The notes under the pieces: model-generated
The model's input: the letters and a program-made list of their open reading frames with translations, nothing else
Database searches by the model: none
What the model was told of the DNA's origin: nothing
Program-made: the position numbers and the translations under genes
In this document: positions 16,525 to 24,366 of the stretch, in pieces
Numbering within the stretch: position 1 is the first letter of the stretch
Layout: each line of letters starts with the position of its first letter
NCBI GenBank assembly: GCA_022842205.1
Contig: JALHQA010000007.1
Span: forward strand, 153,117 to 217,116
DNA from: Hyphomicrobiales bacterium
GTDB taxonomy: Bacteria; Pseudomonadota; Alphaproteobacteria; Rhizobiales; Methylopilaceae
Length of the DNA stretch: 64,000 bases
Direction of reading: 5' to 3'

Positions 16525-17142
16525 TCAGGACGCCGGGGTGTGCGGGAAGGGGTCGCGCCAGGCGTCGAGCGCGATGAGGCTGTCGTGCCAGCGGCGGATG
16601 TGATCGAGGCCCTCAAGCGGCACCCAGACCTCGTTGAGCATGGGAAGCGTCACGCCGAGTGCGAAGTCGGCAATGGTCAGGTCGTCGCCGAGCACATAGC
16701 GGTTTTCCCGCAAATGGCTGTCGAGAATACGTCCGTACGCCGCGAGGTACTGGCCGGCTTCGGCGACCGCGTCCGGATCGGGGCTTCCGAGACCGAATTT
16801 GGATTTCACGCTGTACTCGAAATAGATCGCGCCGGCATAGCGCGTGAAATGATCGGCGTCCCAGCTGAGCCAGCGCAGGAGCTCGATCTCCTCGCCGTCG
16901 GGCCACAGCGGCGAATGCGCCCTTTTCGCGAGGTAACCCATGATGGCGTTCGCCTCCCAAAGAGACAGATCGCCATCCGTCAGTACGGGAACCTTGGCGT
17001 TGGGATTCATGGCGTGATAGCCGGGCGTCTTGTGTTCACCGTTCGCGAGATCGACATGGATGAACTCGACGGGGGCCTCGACGAGGCGAGCCACCGCGCA
17101 TGCCTTGCGCGGGTTCATGACCTCGGCGTAGTAGAGTTTCAT
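16525..17142 (-). CDS. Glutathione S-transferase family protein
   Basis: 205-residue cytosolic GST. The thioredoxin-like N-terminal domain (MKLYYAEVMNPRKACAVARL) has N and P at the position of the catalytic Ser/Cys segment. NPNAKVPVLTDGDLSLWEAN is the glutathione-binding NxxGxVPxL-type region. The helical C-terminal domain carries LGDDLTIADFALGV, the conserved N-capping box. ATG at 17142 is chosen; a GTG at 17151 overlapping the AHSA1 stop (GTGA) is an alternative that suggests translational coupling. Its operon neighbours suggest conjugation of an electrophile before export. Confidence 0.87.
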   Translation of the reverse strand: MKLYYAEVMNPRKACAVARLVEAPVEFIHVDLANGEHKTPGYHAMNPNAKVPVLTDGDLSLWEANAIMGYLAKRAHSPLWPDGEEIELLRWLSWDADHFTRYAGAIYFEYSVKSKFGLGSPDPDAVAEAGQYLAAYGRILDSHLRENRYVLGDDLTIADFALGVTLPMLNEVWVPLEGLDHIRRWHDSLIALDAWRDPFPHTPAS

Positions 17143-17147
17143 GATCG

Positions 17148-17597
17148 TCACCCGATCCTGTCCGCAAGCACGTGTTCCAGTTTGCCGAGCGCCTGCGTCC
17201 AGCCATAGCTATGACCTTCCTTCGCAGCTTCGTCGGCGAAGCGCTCGTGGAAGAGTGTAAGCATGGCTCCTTCGCCGTCCGGCTTGATTGTGACGGTGAC
17301 GCGGGATTCGCGTTCGGGCATCGTGATCCAGGCCCAGGAGAATTCGAGCCGTTCGCCGGGGATGACGGCCTCGTAGGTACCGGAGACGTCGTGGGTCTCG
17401 CCGTCGGTCGCCTTCATGCGGACGCGGAAGCGGCCGCCGACACGCACATCGGCCTCGGCGTGGAACACGGTGCAGTTGTCCGGTCCGAACCAGTGCATCA
17501 GCATCTCGGGGTCGGTCCAGGCCTGGTAGACAAGCGCGGGCGGTGCGGCGAGGCGCTTCTTGATGGTGAGGCTCGGCTTCACGATCGGCAGTGTCAC
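17148..17597 (-). CDS. AHSA1/SRPBCC family protein
   Basis: 149-residue START-like (Bet v 1 fold) protein with a hydrophobic ligand cavity. It has the AHSA1 pattern VYQAWTDPEMLMHWFGPDN near the N-terminus, GGRFRVRMKATDGETHDVSG in the middle and GWTQALGKLEHVL at the end. These proteins are typically encoded right after an ArsR-type regulator and are thought to bind small hydrophobic ligands. It starts with GTG overlapping the arsR stop (GTGA). Ligand unknown. Confidence 0.87.
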   Translation of the reverse strand: MTLPIVKPSLTIKKRLAAPPALVYQAWTDPEMLMHWFGPDNCTVFHAEADVRVGGRFRVRMKATDGETHDVSGTYEAVIPGERLEFSWAWITMPERESRVTVTIKPDGEGAMLTLFHERFADEAAKEGHSYGWTQALGKLEHVLADRIG

Positions 17598-17941
17598 TTC
17601 TTCGTCTCCCGCTTCTTCGCTTCAAGAAACTTCGCCAGCCGCTCGAGGCTCATCTCCCAGAACCTCTGATACTGAACCAGCCATTTCATGGCGTCCTCCA
17701 TCGGCGCGGCGTTTATGCGGCACGAGACGGTGCGGCCGGTCTTCTCGCGCGTGATGAGACCTGCGTCGGACAGTACGTCGAGATGCTTCATCACCGCCGG
17801 CAGCGACATCGGCAGCGGCCGGGCCAGCTCCGACACCGACAGGTCTTCGCCGCTTTCCAGCCGCGCCAGCAAGGCCCGCCGCGTGGGGTCGGACAAGGCG
17901 GCAAAGGTGCGGTCGAGCGCGGGCTCCTGAAACTTAACCAT
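17594..17941 (-). CDS. ArsR-family transcriptional regulator
   Basis: 115-residue winged-helix repressor. DRTFAALSDPTRRALLARL is the ArsR-family N-terminus, followed by LSVSELARPLPMSLPAVMKH (recognition helix region) and DAGLITREKTGRTVSCRI (wing). There is no metal-binding Cys motif of the ELCVCDL type, so it is likely a non-metal sensor of the kind paired with AHSA1 proteins. ATG at 17941 has no Shine-Dalgarno and lies within a perfect inverted repeat, suggesting a leaderless, autoregulated transcript. It is the first gene of the operon arsR-ahsa1-gst-mfs-voc. Confidence 0.9.
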   Translation of the reverse strand: MVKFQEPALDRTFAALSDPTRRALLARLESGEDLSVSELARPLPMSLPAVMKHLDVLSDAGLITREKTGRTVSCRINAAPMEDAMKWLVQYQRFWEMSLERLAKFLEAKKRETKK

Positions 17942-17950
17942 TAGGTTAAG
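17933..17950. promoter_or_regulatory. Palindromic operator overlapping the arsR start codon
   Basis: CTTAACC-ATTA-GGTTAAG: perfect 7-base arms around a 4-base centre. The CAT of the arsR start (17939-17941) falls inside. The position and symmetry fit an ArsR autoregulatory operator. Confidence 0.65.
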
Positions 17951-17974
17951 TATTAGGCGAGCCCGCCCAGCGTG

Positions 17975-18529
17975 TCAATCAAGCATTTCGGGTTTGAATC
18001 TCTTTCTCAGATTCGCCGTGCGTGCGGACACCGCAAAGATGCCATCGCCCGAGTAATGGATCATGTGCGGCAGGCGCGGCGATTTCGGCACATGCGCCTT
18101 CAGCACATCGAACACGAACAGGCTGTAGCGGCTGATGAGGCGCGTGTCCGCGAGGCGGCATTCGAGGTTGGCGAAACACTCGCCGATCAGCGGCGCCCTG
18201 ACGCGCTCGGCGGGCTGCGCGGTGAGGCCGAACTCGGCGAACTTGTCGATCTCGGCGCCGGTCGTGTTGCCGATGCCGACCACGGTTTTCGCCATATCCG
18301 CTGTCGGCACGTTGATGACGCATTCGCGGCTTTTGCGGATCAGATCGAAACTGTGGTTCTGGTCCCAGATGAAGCAGCCGATGACGCCATAGCCCATCAT
18401 CATGTGCCAGCCGCAGGTCATGATGTCGGTTTCGCCCTTCAAGGCCGACGAGATCAGGATGACGGGCCCCGGCTCGATGAACCGGCGCACCTTGTCGACG
18501 GGAAAGTCGTGCTTCTTGCGGACAGCCAT
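17975..18529 (-). CDS. Flavin reductase-like domain protein
   Basis: 184-residue protein of the DIM6/NTAB flavin reductase family (FMN-binding split barrel). VILISSALKGETDIMTCGWH and NHSFDLIRKSRECVINVPTA are family signatures, followed by GAEIDKFAEFGLTA. Members supply reduced flavin or act on flavins directly; the partner is unknown. ATG at 18529 follows GAGG at 6 bases and is preferred over TTG at 18550. It lies 33 bases upstream of arsR on the same strand, so read-through into the ArsR operon is possible. Confidence 0.82.
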   Translation of the reverse strand: MAVRKKHDFPVDKVRRFIEPGPVILISSALKGETDIMTCGWHMMMGYGVIGCFIWDQNHSFDLIRKSRECVINVPTADMAKTVVGIGNTTGAEIDKFAEFGLTAQPAERVRAPLIGECFANLECRLADTRLISRYSLFVFDVLKAHVPKSPRLPHMIHYSGDGIFAVSARTANLRKRFKPEMLD

Positions 18530-18668
18530 GACGTACCTCAGCGAAGGCAATTAGGGCACGGATCGCGGCGGAACACTCATCAATCGCCGTGGTGCAGCCA
18601 TCAGCTTTCGTCGCTTGACATCGGCGCCGCGCAGAGGCGCTCTCAACCGTCGCACCGGGACCGGATTC

Positions 18669-19925
18669 ATGCTCCTCGCCAGACGCCTCGGTCAGAATTA
18701 CGCCTTCGTTGTTGTCGCCGTCATTTTCGCCTGCCTGCTGGTGTCCGCCGGCTCGCGCGGCGCGCCGGGGGTGCTGATCCTGCCGCTGGAAGAGGCGTTC
18801 GGCTGGTCGCGCGCACACATTTCCCTCGGCGCGGCGGTCGGCATTTTCCTCTACGGGCTGGTGGGCCCGTTCGCGGTCGCGCTGATGGACCGGTTCGGCC
18901 TGCGCCGCACGCTGATCGGCGCGCTGGCGCTGCTGTCGGCCGCGATGCTGCTCAGCACGCAGATGAGCGCGCCCTGGCATTTCATGCTGACGGTTGGCGT
19001 GATGGCCGGCCTTGCCTCGGGCTGCATGGCGGTCGTGCTCGGCGCGTTCGTGACCAACCGCTGGTTCGCCAGGCATCGCGGGCTTGCGATGGGTGTCCTG
19101 ACATCGGCGACGGCGACCGGAACACTGATCTTCGTGCCCGGCATGGCGGCGCTGTCATCGATCGACTGGCGGTATGTCGTGCTCGCGGTCGCCGTGGCGC
19201 CGGCGCTGCTCATTCCTCTCGTGTATTTCTTCGTGCCGGAACGCCCCGCATCGGTCGGCCTGCGCCGTTACGGCGCGACCGAGGACGATGCCGAACCTTC
19301 CTTGCCGCCCGAGGGACCGCTGGCGGCGGCGCTCGGCGTGCTCGGCCGCGCTGTACGCACGCGCGTGTTCTGGTATCTGTTCGCGACCTTCTTCATCTGC
19401 GGCTTCACGACCAACGGACTTGTCGGCACGCATCTGATCGCGCTGTGCGGCGACAACGGCATCCCGGAAGTGCAGGCGGCGGGCCTTCTGGCGGCGATGG
19501 GCGTGTTCGACCTGATCGGCACCACGCTGTCGGGCTGGCTGACCGACCGCTACGACCCCCGCAAGCTGCTGTTCGTCTATTACGGCCTGCGCGGCCTGTC
19601 GCTGATCTATCTGCCGTTCTCAAGCTTCTCGTTCTATGAACTGTCAGTCTTCGCGGTGTTTTACGGCCTCGACTGGATCGCGACCGTGCCGCCGACGCTG
19701 CGCCTGACGAACGAGGCGTTCGGCGACCGCGCGGGCCCGCTTGTGTTCGGCTGGATCGTTGCGGGTCATCAGGTCGGCGCGGCGAGCGCCGCCTTCCTCG
19801 CCGGATATCTGCGCAGCGTGCAGGGCGATTATCTCATGGCCTTCGTCATCGCGGGAGCAACCGGAATCATGGCCGCGGTGATCGCACTGATGATCCGGCC
19901 GCGTGCGGCCGCCGTTGCCGCCTGA
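18669..19925 (+). CDS. MFS transporter (12-helix, oxalate/formate antiporter-like group)
   Basis: 418-residue inner-membrane carrier with about 12 predicted helices. ILPLEEAFGWSRAHISLGAA is typical of the OFA/monocarboxylate group, and the motif A region is VALMDRFGLRRTLIGALAL. A central cytoplasmic loop (about residues 200-225) separates the halves; SGWLTDRYDPRKLL is the second motif A. The substrate is probably an organic anion but not determinable. ATG at 18669 is chosen; the frame is open to TTG at 18615. It is divergent from the flavin reductase gene. Confidence 0.85.
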   Translation: MLLARRLGQNYAFVVVAVIFACLLVSAGSRGAPGVLILPLEEAFGWSRAHISLGAAVGIFLYGLVGPFAVALMDRFGLRRTLIGALALLSAAMLLSTQMSAPWHFMLTVGVMAGLASGCMAVVLGAFVTNRWFARHRGLAMGVLTSATATGTLIFVPGMAALSSIDWRYVVLAVAVAPALLIPLVYFFVPERPASVGLRRYGATEDDAEPSLPPEGPLAAALGVLGRAVRTRVFWYLFATFFICGFTTNGLVGTHLIALCGDNGIPEVQAAGLLAAMGVFDLIGTTLSGWLTDRYDPRKLLFVYYGLRGLSLIYLPFSSFSFYELSVFAVFYGLDWIATVPPTLRLTNEAFGDRAGPLVFGWIVAGHQVGAASAAFLAGYLRSVQGDYLMAFVIAGATGIMAAVIALMIRPRAAAVAA

Positions 19926-19997
19926 GTCAATTGCCCGCCGCCACTTGAACGCGCGCCCGGCGGGACCATATCGCGTGCGGACGTGGAGGGTCCGCCG

Positions 19998-20390
19998 ATG
20001 AACGCCTATGCATCCGCCTCGGGCTTCGCGCGTACGCAACGCACGCTGAACCATGCCGAGCGCCTGGCGCGGGTGACGCGCCTCGCGCGCCTGATGGACA
20101 CGGCGATCGTCATTCCCGGCACGCGCATCCGGCTCGGCGCCGACGCGGTGCTCGGCCTTGCGCCCGGCGTTGGCGACCTGATAGCCAAGATCGCCTCCGC
20201 GTACATACTCTACGAGGCGCACCAGATGGGCCTGCCGAAGCACAAGCTTCTGCGCATGGGCGGCAATGTGCTGGTCGATCTCGTGTTCGGATCGGTGCCG
20301 GTCGCCGGCGATGTGTTCGACGTGTTCTGGCGCGCGAACATGCGCAACATCAAGATCCTGCGCGACCATGTGGAAAAGGGCGCGCTCTGA
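19998..20390 (+). CDS. DUF4112 family protein
   Basis: 130-residue protein of unknown function. It has the DUF4112 core: RLARLMDTAIVIPGTRIRLG, then DAVLGLAPGVGDLIAKIAS and LVFGSVPVAGDVFDVFWRAN. The two glycine-rich PGVGD and PVAGD motifs sit at the ends of predicted membrane-associated helices. ATG at 19998 follows GGAGGG. It ends at a terminator-like hairpin shared with the convergent CBS gene. Confidence 0.85.
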   Translation: MNAYASASGFARTQRTLNHAERLARVTRLARLMDTAIVIPGTRIRLGADAVLGLAPGVGDLIAKIASAYILYEAHQMGLPKHKLLRMGGNVLVDLVFGSVPVAGDVFDVFWRANMRNIKILRDHVEKGAL

Positions 20391-20397
20391 GGAGTGG

Positions 20398-20420
20398 ACG
20401 CCGGCCGCAAGGGCCGGCGT
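20398..20420. terminator. Terminator-like hairpin between DUF4112 and CBS genes
   Basis: ACGCCGGCC / GGCCGGCGT, 9-base perfect stem with a GCAAG loop, then TTA on the plus side. It sits between convergent stops (20390 and 20433). Only a short T run, so efficiency is uncertain. Confidence 0.65.
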
Positions 20421-20432
20421 TTAGCGTGTTGG

Positions 20433-20879
20433 CTAACGAGGAAACGGTGCGGAAACTGCGGCCGGACGCGAAATCGCCGCCAGGCTTTCTCCGATGGATT
20501 CCTCCTCGTCCTCTTCCATCGTGACGGCAAGATCGCCGATCGACACGATGCCGACGAGCCGCTTGTCGCGGCTGACAACCGGCAGCCGGCGCAGCTGGAT
20601 CTCACCCATATTGCGGGCGACGTCGTCACAATCGTCGTCTTCAAAACAGTATTTGACGTCATCGGTCATGACGTCCGCCACCGTCGCGTCGGGGCCGAGG
20701 CCTTCGGCGACGCCGCGAATGGCGATGTCGCGATCGGTGATCATGCCGATCAGCCGTTCGGAATTGGAAACCGGCAGAACGCCGCAATCGAGCGCCGCCA
20801 TCACCCGCGCCGCGTCGGCCAGCGTGTCGTCCGGACTCGCGATGCGCACATCGCGCGTCATAACTTCGCTAATTTTCAT
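20433..20879 (-). CDS. CBS-domain pair protein
   Basis: 148-residue soluble protein consisting of two CBS motifs. Motif 1 is MTRDVRIASPDDTLADAARV to LIGMITDRDIAIRG; motif 2 is VMTDDVKYCFEDDDCDDVAR to LVGIVSIGDLAV. CBS pairs bind adenine nucleotides and act as energy or redox sensors. No catalytic domain is attached. ATG at 20879 follows GGGGAGA. A perfect EcfG promoter stands upstream, so this is a predicted stress-regulon member. The acidic tail (MEEDEEESIGESL) is low-complexity. Confidence 0.87.
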   Translation of the reverse strand: MKISEVMTRDVRIASPDDTLADAARVMAALDCGVLPVSNSERLIGMITDRDIAIRGVAEGLGPDATVADVMTDDVKYCFEDDDCDDVARNMGEIQLRRLPVVSRDKRLVGIVSIGDLAVTMEEDEEESIGESLAAISRPAAVSAPFPR

Positions 20880-20930
20880 CGCCGGTTCTCCCCTGTCCGC
20901 AAATCGGGCGCACACAGGCGCCCGCGAATC

Positions 20931-20956
20931 AACGTCGGGTCAGGATGGAGAGTTCC
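20931..20956 (-). promoter_or_regulatory. EcfG-type promoter of the CBS-domain gene
   Basis: Minus strand: GGAAC (20956-20952), 17 bases, CGTT (20934-20931). Exact match to the EcfG consensus with the allowed 17-base spacer. It lies between the hisE stop and the CBS gene, giving a leader of about 45 bases. Confidence 0.75.
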
Positions 20957-20961
20957 GGCGT

Positions 20962-21315
20962 TCAGCGTGGACGCTGCAGGGCCGAGACGGGGATGTGCTG
21001 GCCGCCTTTGGGCAGTTTCTCGGCGATGCCGTAGAGCTTTTCGCGGCGATCCATCTCGCTCCAGACATCGTCAGGCGTGAGGTCCGATGCCGCCCACAGC
21101 ACCGCGAGATTGTAGATGAGGTCGGCGCTCTCGCGGATCAGGGCGTCGCGGTTGCCGGTAACGGCGTCGAGCGATACCTCGACCGCCTCCTCCGCCACCT
21201 TCTTCGCCATCTTGCCGAGGCCCTCACGCATCAGGCGGGCCGTCCGCGAGCTCTCAAGGTCCGCATCGCGGGCCTCAAGGATGGAGGAATACAGGCGCTG
21301 GATCGAATCGGTCAT
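20962..21315 (-). CDS. hisE: Phosphoribosyl-ATP pyrophosphatase
   Basis: Second step of histidine biosynthesis: hydrolyses PR-ATP to PR-AMP and pyrophosphate. 117 residues, the length of a stand-alone HisE. KMAKKVAEEAVEVSLDAVTG carries the metal-binding EExxE-type helix, and RESADLIYNLAVLWAA the second acidic helix of the MazG-like fold. ATG at 21315 is chosen; ATG at 21327 is equally plausible as neither has a clear ribosome site. No other his gene is adjacent. A 174-base AT-richer gap, with a TTAAC/GTTAA repeat, separates it from the divergent CorC gene and probably holds both promoters. Confidence 0.9.
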   Translation of the reverse strand: MTDSIQRLYSSILEARDADLESSRTARLMREGLGKMAKKVAEEAVEVSLDAVTGNRDALIRESADLIYNLAVLWAASDLTPDDVWSEMDRREKLYGIAEKLPKGGQHIPVSALQRPR

Positions 21316-21489
21316 GTCACTCGCCATCGGAAGCGGAGACAGTGTCACACACCAGCGCATTATAGGAAAATTAACAATTAACGTTCGGTTAACGTATTTG
21401 GCTGCCGTCATGATGCTCGCTCAACCGGCGGGGGATGCTGCATAATGGGTCGTGGCGCCGCGATGCGCCTGCCTGTCCACTGCTTCGGG

Positions 21490-22803
21490 ATGAAAATGCC
21501 TCTCTTTGAAAGCGCGATCATTCTTGCGCTCATTCTGCTCAACGGTTTTTTCGCCATGTCCGAACTCGCCGTCGTCTCGGCGCGCACGGCGCGGCTGCAG
21601 CCCCTGGCCCGCAACGGCAACAGGAAGGCGGCGCGGGCGCTGAAGCTCGCCGAGGACCCTGGCCGGTTTCTGTCGTCGGTGCAGATCGGCATCACTTTGA
21701 TCGGCATCCTCACCGGCGCCTATGGCGGCGCCACCATCGCGGAGGGCCTCGCCAGCGAGTTCGCCCAGATTCCGGCCATCGCGCGCTATGCCGCGCCGCT
21801 GTCGGTCGCCGCCGTTGTCGTCGTCATCACCTATCTGTCACTCGTGCTCGGCGAACTCGTGCCCAAGCGCATCGCTCTCGCCGCGCCCGAGCGCATCGCC
21901 ATGTTCGTGTCCGGGCCGCTTGTGCTGGTCGCCGCCATCGGCAAGCCGATCGTCTCGCTGCTCAGCGTTTCCGGCAGTGCCGTCCTCAAACTGCTGCGGA
22001 TCAAGGAAAGCGACAAGGACGCGGTCACGGAAGAGGAAGTCCGCACCGTCATCGCCGAAGGCACGGCCTCCGGCGTCATCGATCCGGTCGAGCACAAGAT
22101 GCTGGAAGGCGTGCTCAGGCTTGCCGACCGTCCGGTGCGCGCCATCATGGTGCCGCGTCCGGACATCGTCTGGATCGACATCGAAGACAGCGAAGAGGAG
22201 GTCCGCGCCGACCTGATGGCGACCTCGACCTCGCGCATCGTCGTCGCCAGGGGCGGCAATGTCGACGAGCCGCTCGGCATCGTGCGCAAAAAGGATCTTC
22301 TGACGCGCATGCTGCGCGGCGAGCCGATGAACATCAAGAACGCGCTGATCCAGCCCCTCTACGTGCCGGAAAGCGTGTCGGTCCTGACATTGCTGAACAT
22401 GTTCAAGACACAGCCCGCGCATTTGGCGCTGGTTGTCGACGAGTTCGGCGCGGTGGAGGGTCTCGTCACGCCCACGGACGTGCTCGAGGCGATCGCCGGG
22501 GATCTTGCCCAGCACCAGATCGGCGAAACGCAGGAAATCTTCGCGCGCGGCGACGGCACCTATCTCATCGACGGCGCGACCTCGCTCGACGACCTCGACC
22601 AGACGCTCGGCATCAAGGTCGACGAGGACGAGGATTTCCATACCGTCGCCGGACTGGTGCTCAACGCCCTCGGCCGCATCCCGACGGCGGGCGAGCGTAT
22701 CCGCATTGGCAAATGGGAAGTCGAGGTGCTCGATATGGATGGGCGCCGTATCGACAAACTGCTGTTTGCGCCGGCCGATTCGGTGCCGCCGGCGGCCGGA
22801 TAA
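21490..22803 (+). CDS. CNNM/CorC (HlyC-type) membrane protein with CBS pair
   Basis: 437-residue inner-membrane protein. The N-terminal CNNM (DUF21) domain has about four helices (ALILLNGFFAMSELAVVSAR, then SVQIGITLIGILTGAYGGAT). A cytosolic CBS pair follows (RAIMVPRPDIVWIDIEDSEE; ALVVDEFGAVEGLVTPTDVL), and then a CorC_HlyC domain at the C-terminus (TVAGLVLNALGRIPTAGE). Family members export or regulate magnesium and cobalt; the old name haemolysin is misleading. Several in-frame ATGs exist between 21445 and 21496; the ATG at 21490 just before the first helix is chosen. Confidence 0.87.
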   Translation: MKMPLFESAIILALILLNGFFAMSELAVVSARTARLQPLARNGNRKAARALKLAEDPGRFLSSVQIGITLIGILTGAYGGATIAEGLASEFAQIPAIARYAAPLSVAAVVVVITYLSLVLGELVPKRIALAAPERIAMFVSGPLVLVAAIGKPIVSLLSVSGSAVLKLLRIKESDKDAVTEEEVRTVIAEGTASGVIDPVEHKMLEGVLRLADRPVRAIMVPRPDIVWIDIEDSEEEVRADLMATSTSRIVVARGGNVDEPLGIVRKKDLLTRMLRGEPMNIKNALIQPLYVPESVSVLTLLNMFKTQPAHLALVVDEFGAVEGLVTPTDVLEAIAGDLAQHQIGETQEIFARGDGTYLIDGATSLDDLDQTLGIKVDEDEDFHTVAGLVLNALGRIPTAGERIRIGKWEVEVLDMDGRRIDKLLFAPADSVPPAAG

Positions 22804-22824
22804 GCGCAGCTGCACGAGCTTTGT

Positions 22825-22854
22825 GCATTTGCCTATGCGGTAACCGGCAAATGC
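22825..22854. repeat. Inverted repeat upstream of the Anbu operon
   Basis: GCATTTGCC / GGCAAATGC: perfect 9-base arms, 12-base loop. It lies 21 bases after the corC-type stop and about 85 bases before the ATP-grasp gene. It could be a weak terminator or an operator for the operon; no T-tract follows. Confidence 0.4.
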
Positions 22855-22937
22855 CGCCCGAAACCGCTTGTGCCTAAATTTGAGCCGCTTAAGCTGGCAG
22901 GCATGTTCCAAGCGGGCGGCTCAGGCTGCGGGTTGTC

Positions 22938-24359
22938 ATGAGCAACCCTTCTTTCGACGAGATGGTTGGCCGTGAAGGCGCGTGCCGCGATGCCTATCGC
23001 ATCTTCAAGGCCTGGCTGAAATCCGCGCCGCAGGCGCTGCTCGAAGGCCGCCGCGAGGAGGCCGAGTTGCTCTTCCGCAAGGTCGGCATCACCTTCGCCG
23101 TCTATGGCGACGAGGAGGGGGAAGAGAAGATCATCCCCTTCGACATCGTGCCGCGCATCCTGACGGCCGGTGAATGGGGAAAGCTGTCGCGCGGGCTCGA
23201 GCAGCGCGTGCGCGCACTGAACCTGTTTCTGAAGGACATCTATGGCCCGCGCGAGATTCTTCGCGCCGGCGTCGTGCCCTCCGACCTTGTATTCCAGAAT
23301 CCCTATTATCGTCCGCAGATGAACAATGTCGTGCCGCCGGGCGGCGTGTATGTGCAGGTCGCGGGCATCGACGTCGTGCGCACCGACGAGGACGGGTTTT
23401 TCGTTCTCGAAGACAATCTCCGGACTCCGTCGGGCGTGTCCTACATGCTCGAGGGCCGCGAGATCATGATGCGGCTTTTCCCCGATCTCGTGGCGCAGCA
23501 GCGGATTCTTCCGATCGACAATTACGCCAACGAGCTTCTGAACACGCTCAAGAGCATGGCGCCCGCGGGCGCGCCGGCCGATCCCACGGTCGCGGTGCTG
23601 ACGCCCGGCCAGTTCAACAGCGCCTATTACGAGCATTCGTTTCTCGCCGACCGGCTCGGCGTGTATCTGGTCGAGGGCCGCGACCTCTTCGTGCGCGACG
23701 ACATGGTGTACATGCGCACGACCCGGGGTGCGGAGCGCGTGCATGTCATCTATTCGCGGCTCGACGACGATTTTCTCGATCCGCTGGCGTTCCGCCCGGA
23801 TTCGGCGCTCGGCGCGCCGGGCCTGATTGCGGCCTACCGCGCCGGAAATGTCACGATCTGCAATTCGCCCGGCACCGGCGTTGCCGACGACAAGGCGATC
23901 TACTCCTATGTGCCGGACATAATAAGATTTTATCTCGGCGAGGAGCCGCTGCTGAAGAATGTGCCGACATGGCGCTGCCGCGAGGAGGAGGGGCTCAATT
24001 ACGTCCTCGACCATCTTGACGAGCTCGTGGTGAAGGAAGTGCACGGCTCCGGAGGCTACGGCATGCTGGTCGGCCCGCATGCGACGAAGGAGGCGTGCGC
24101 GGATTTCCGTCAGCGCATTCTCGCCAATCCCGCCAACTACATTGCCCAGCCGACGCTCGCGCTCTCGACCTGCCCGGTGCTCGCCAATGGCGGCCTCGAG
24201 CCGCGTCATGTCGATCTTCGCCCGTTCGTGCTCTACGGGCGCGACGGGGTGCGCATCGTCCCGGGCGGCCTGACACGGGTCGCCTTGAAAGAAGGATCGC
24301 TGGTCGTCAATTCGAGCCAGGGCGGCGGCACCAAAGACACCTGGGTGCTGAGCGAGTGA
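22938..24359 (+). CDS. Circularly permuted ATP-grasp protein (DUF404/DUF407 family)
   Basis: 473-residue predicted ligase with permuted ATP-grasp fold. Signature blocks are RVRALNLFLKDIYGPREILR, GVPPGG-type loop NVVPPGGVYVQVAGIDVVRT, FVLEDNLRTPSGVSYMLEGR (metal and ATP contact region), VVKEVHGSGGYGMLVGPHA and RPFVLYGRDGVRIVPGGLTR. Such enzymes join an amine to a carboxylate via an acylphosphate. It is the first of four tightly spaced genes (ATP-grasp, alpha-E, transglutaminase, Anbu), an association known in many proteobacteria and proposed to make and process a peptide. The gene's own substrate is not known. Start ATG 22938 lacks a strong ribosome site. Confidence 0.9.
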   Translation: MSNPSFDEMVGREGACRDAYRIFKAWLKSAPQALLEGRREEAELLFRKVGITFAVYGDEEGEEKIIPFDIVPRILTAGEWGKLSRGLEQRVRALNLFLKDIYGPREILRAGVVPSDLVFQNPYYRPQMNNVVPPGGVYVQVAGIDVVRTDEDGFFVLEDNLRTPSGVSYMLEGREIMMRLFPDLVAQQRILPIDNYANELLNTLKSMAPAGAPADPTVAVLTPGQFNSAYYEHSFLADRLGVYLVEGRDLFVRDDMVYMRTTRGAERVHVIYSRLDDDFLDPLAFRPDSALGAPGLIAAYRAGNVTICNSPGTGVADDKAIYSYVPDIIRFYLGEEPLLKNVPTWRCREEEGLNYVLDHLDELVVKEVHGSGGYGMLVGPHATKEACADFRQRILANPANYIAQPTLALSTCPVLANGGLEPRHVDLRPFVLYGRDGVRIVPGGLTRVALKEGSLVVNSSQGGGTKDTWVLSE

Positions 24360-24366
24360 CCTTTCC

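Noticed and set aside
18615..18620. TTGACA as a -35 promoter element or TTG start for the MFS gene
   Set aside because: No matching -10 at 16-18 bases, and the added N-terminus is basic and not MFS-like; left unassigned.
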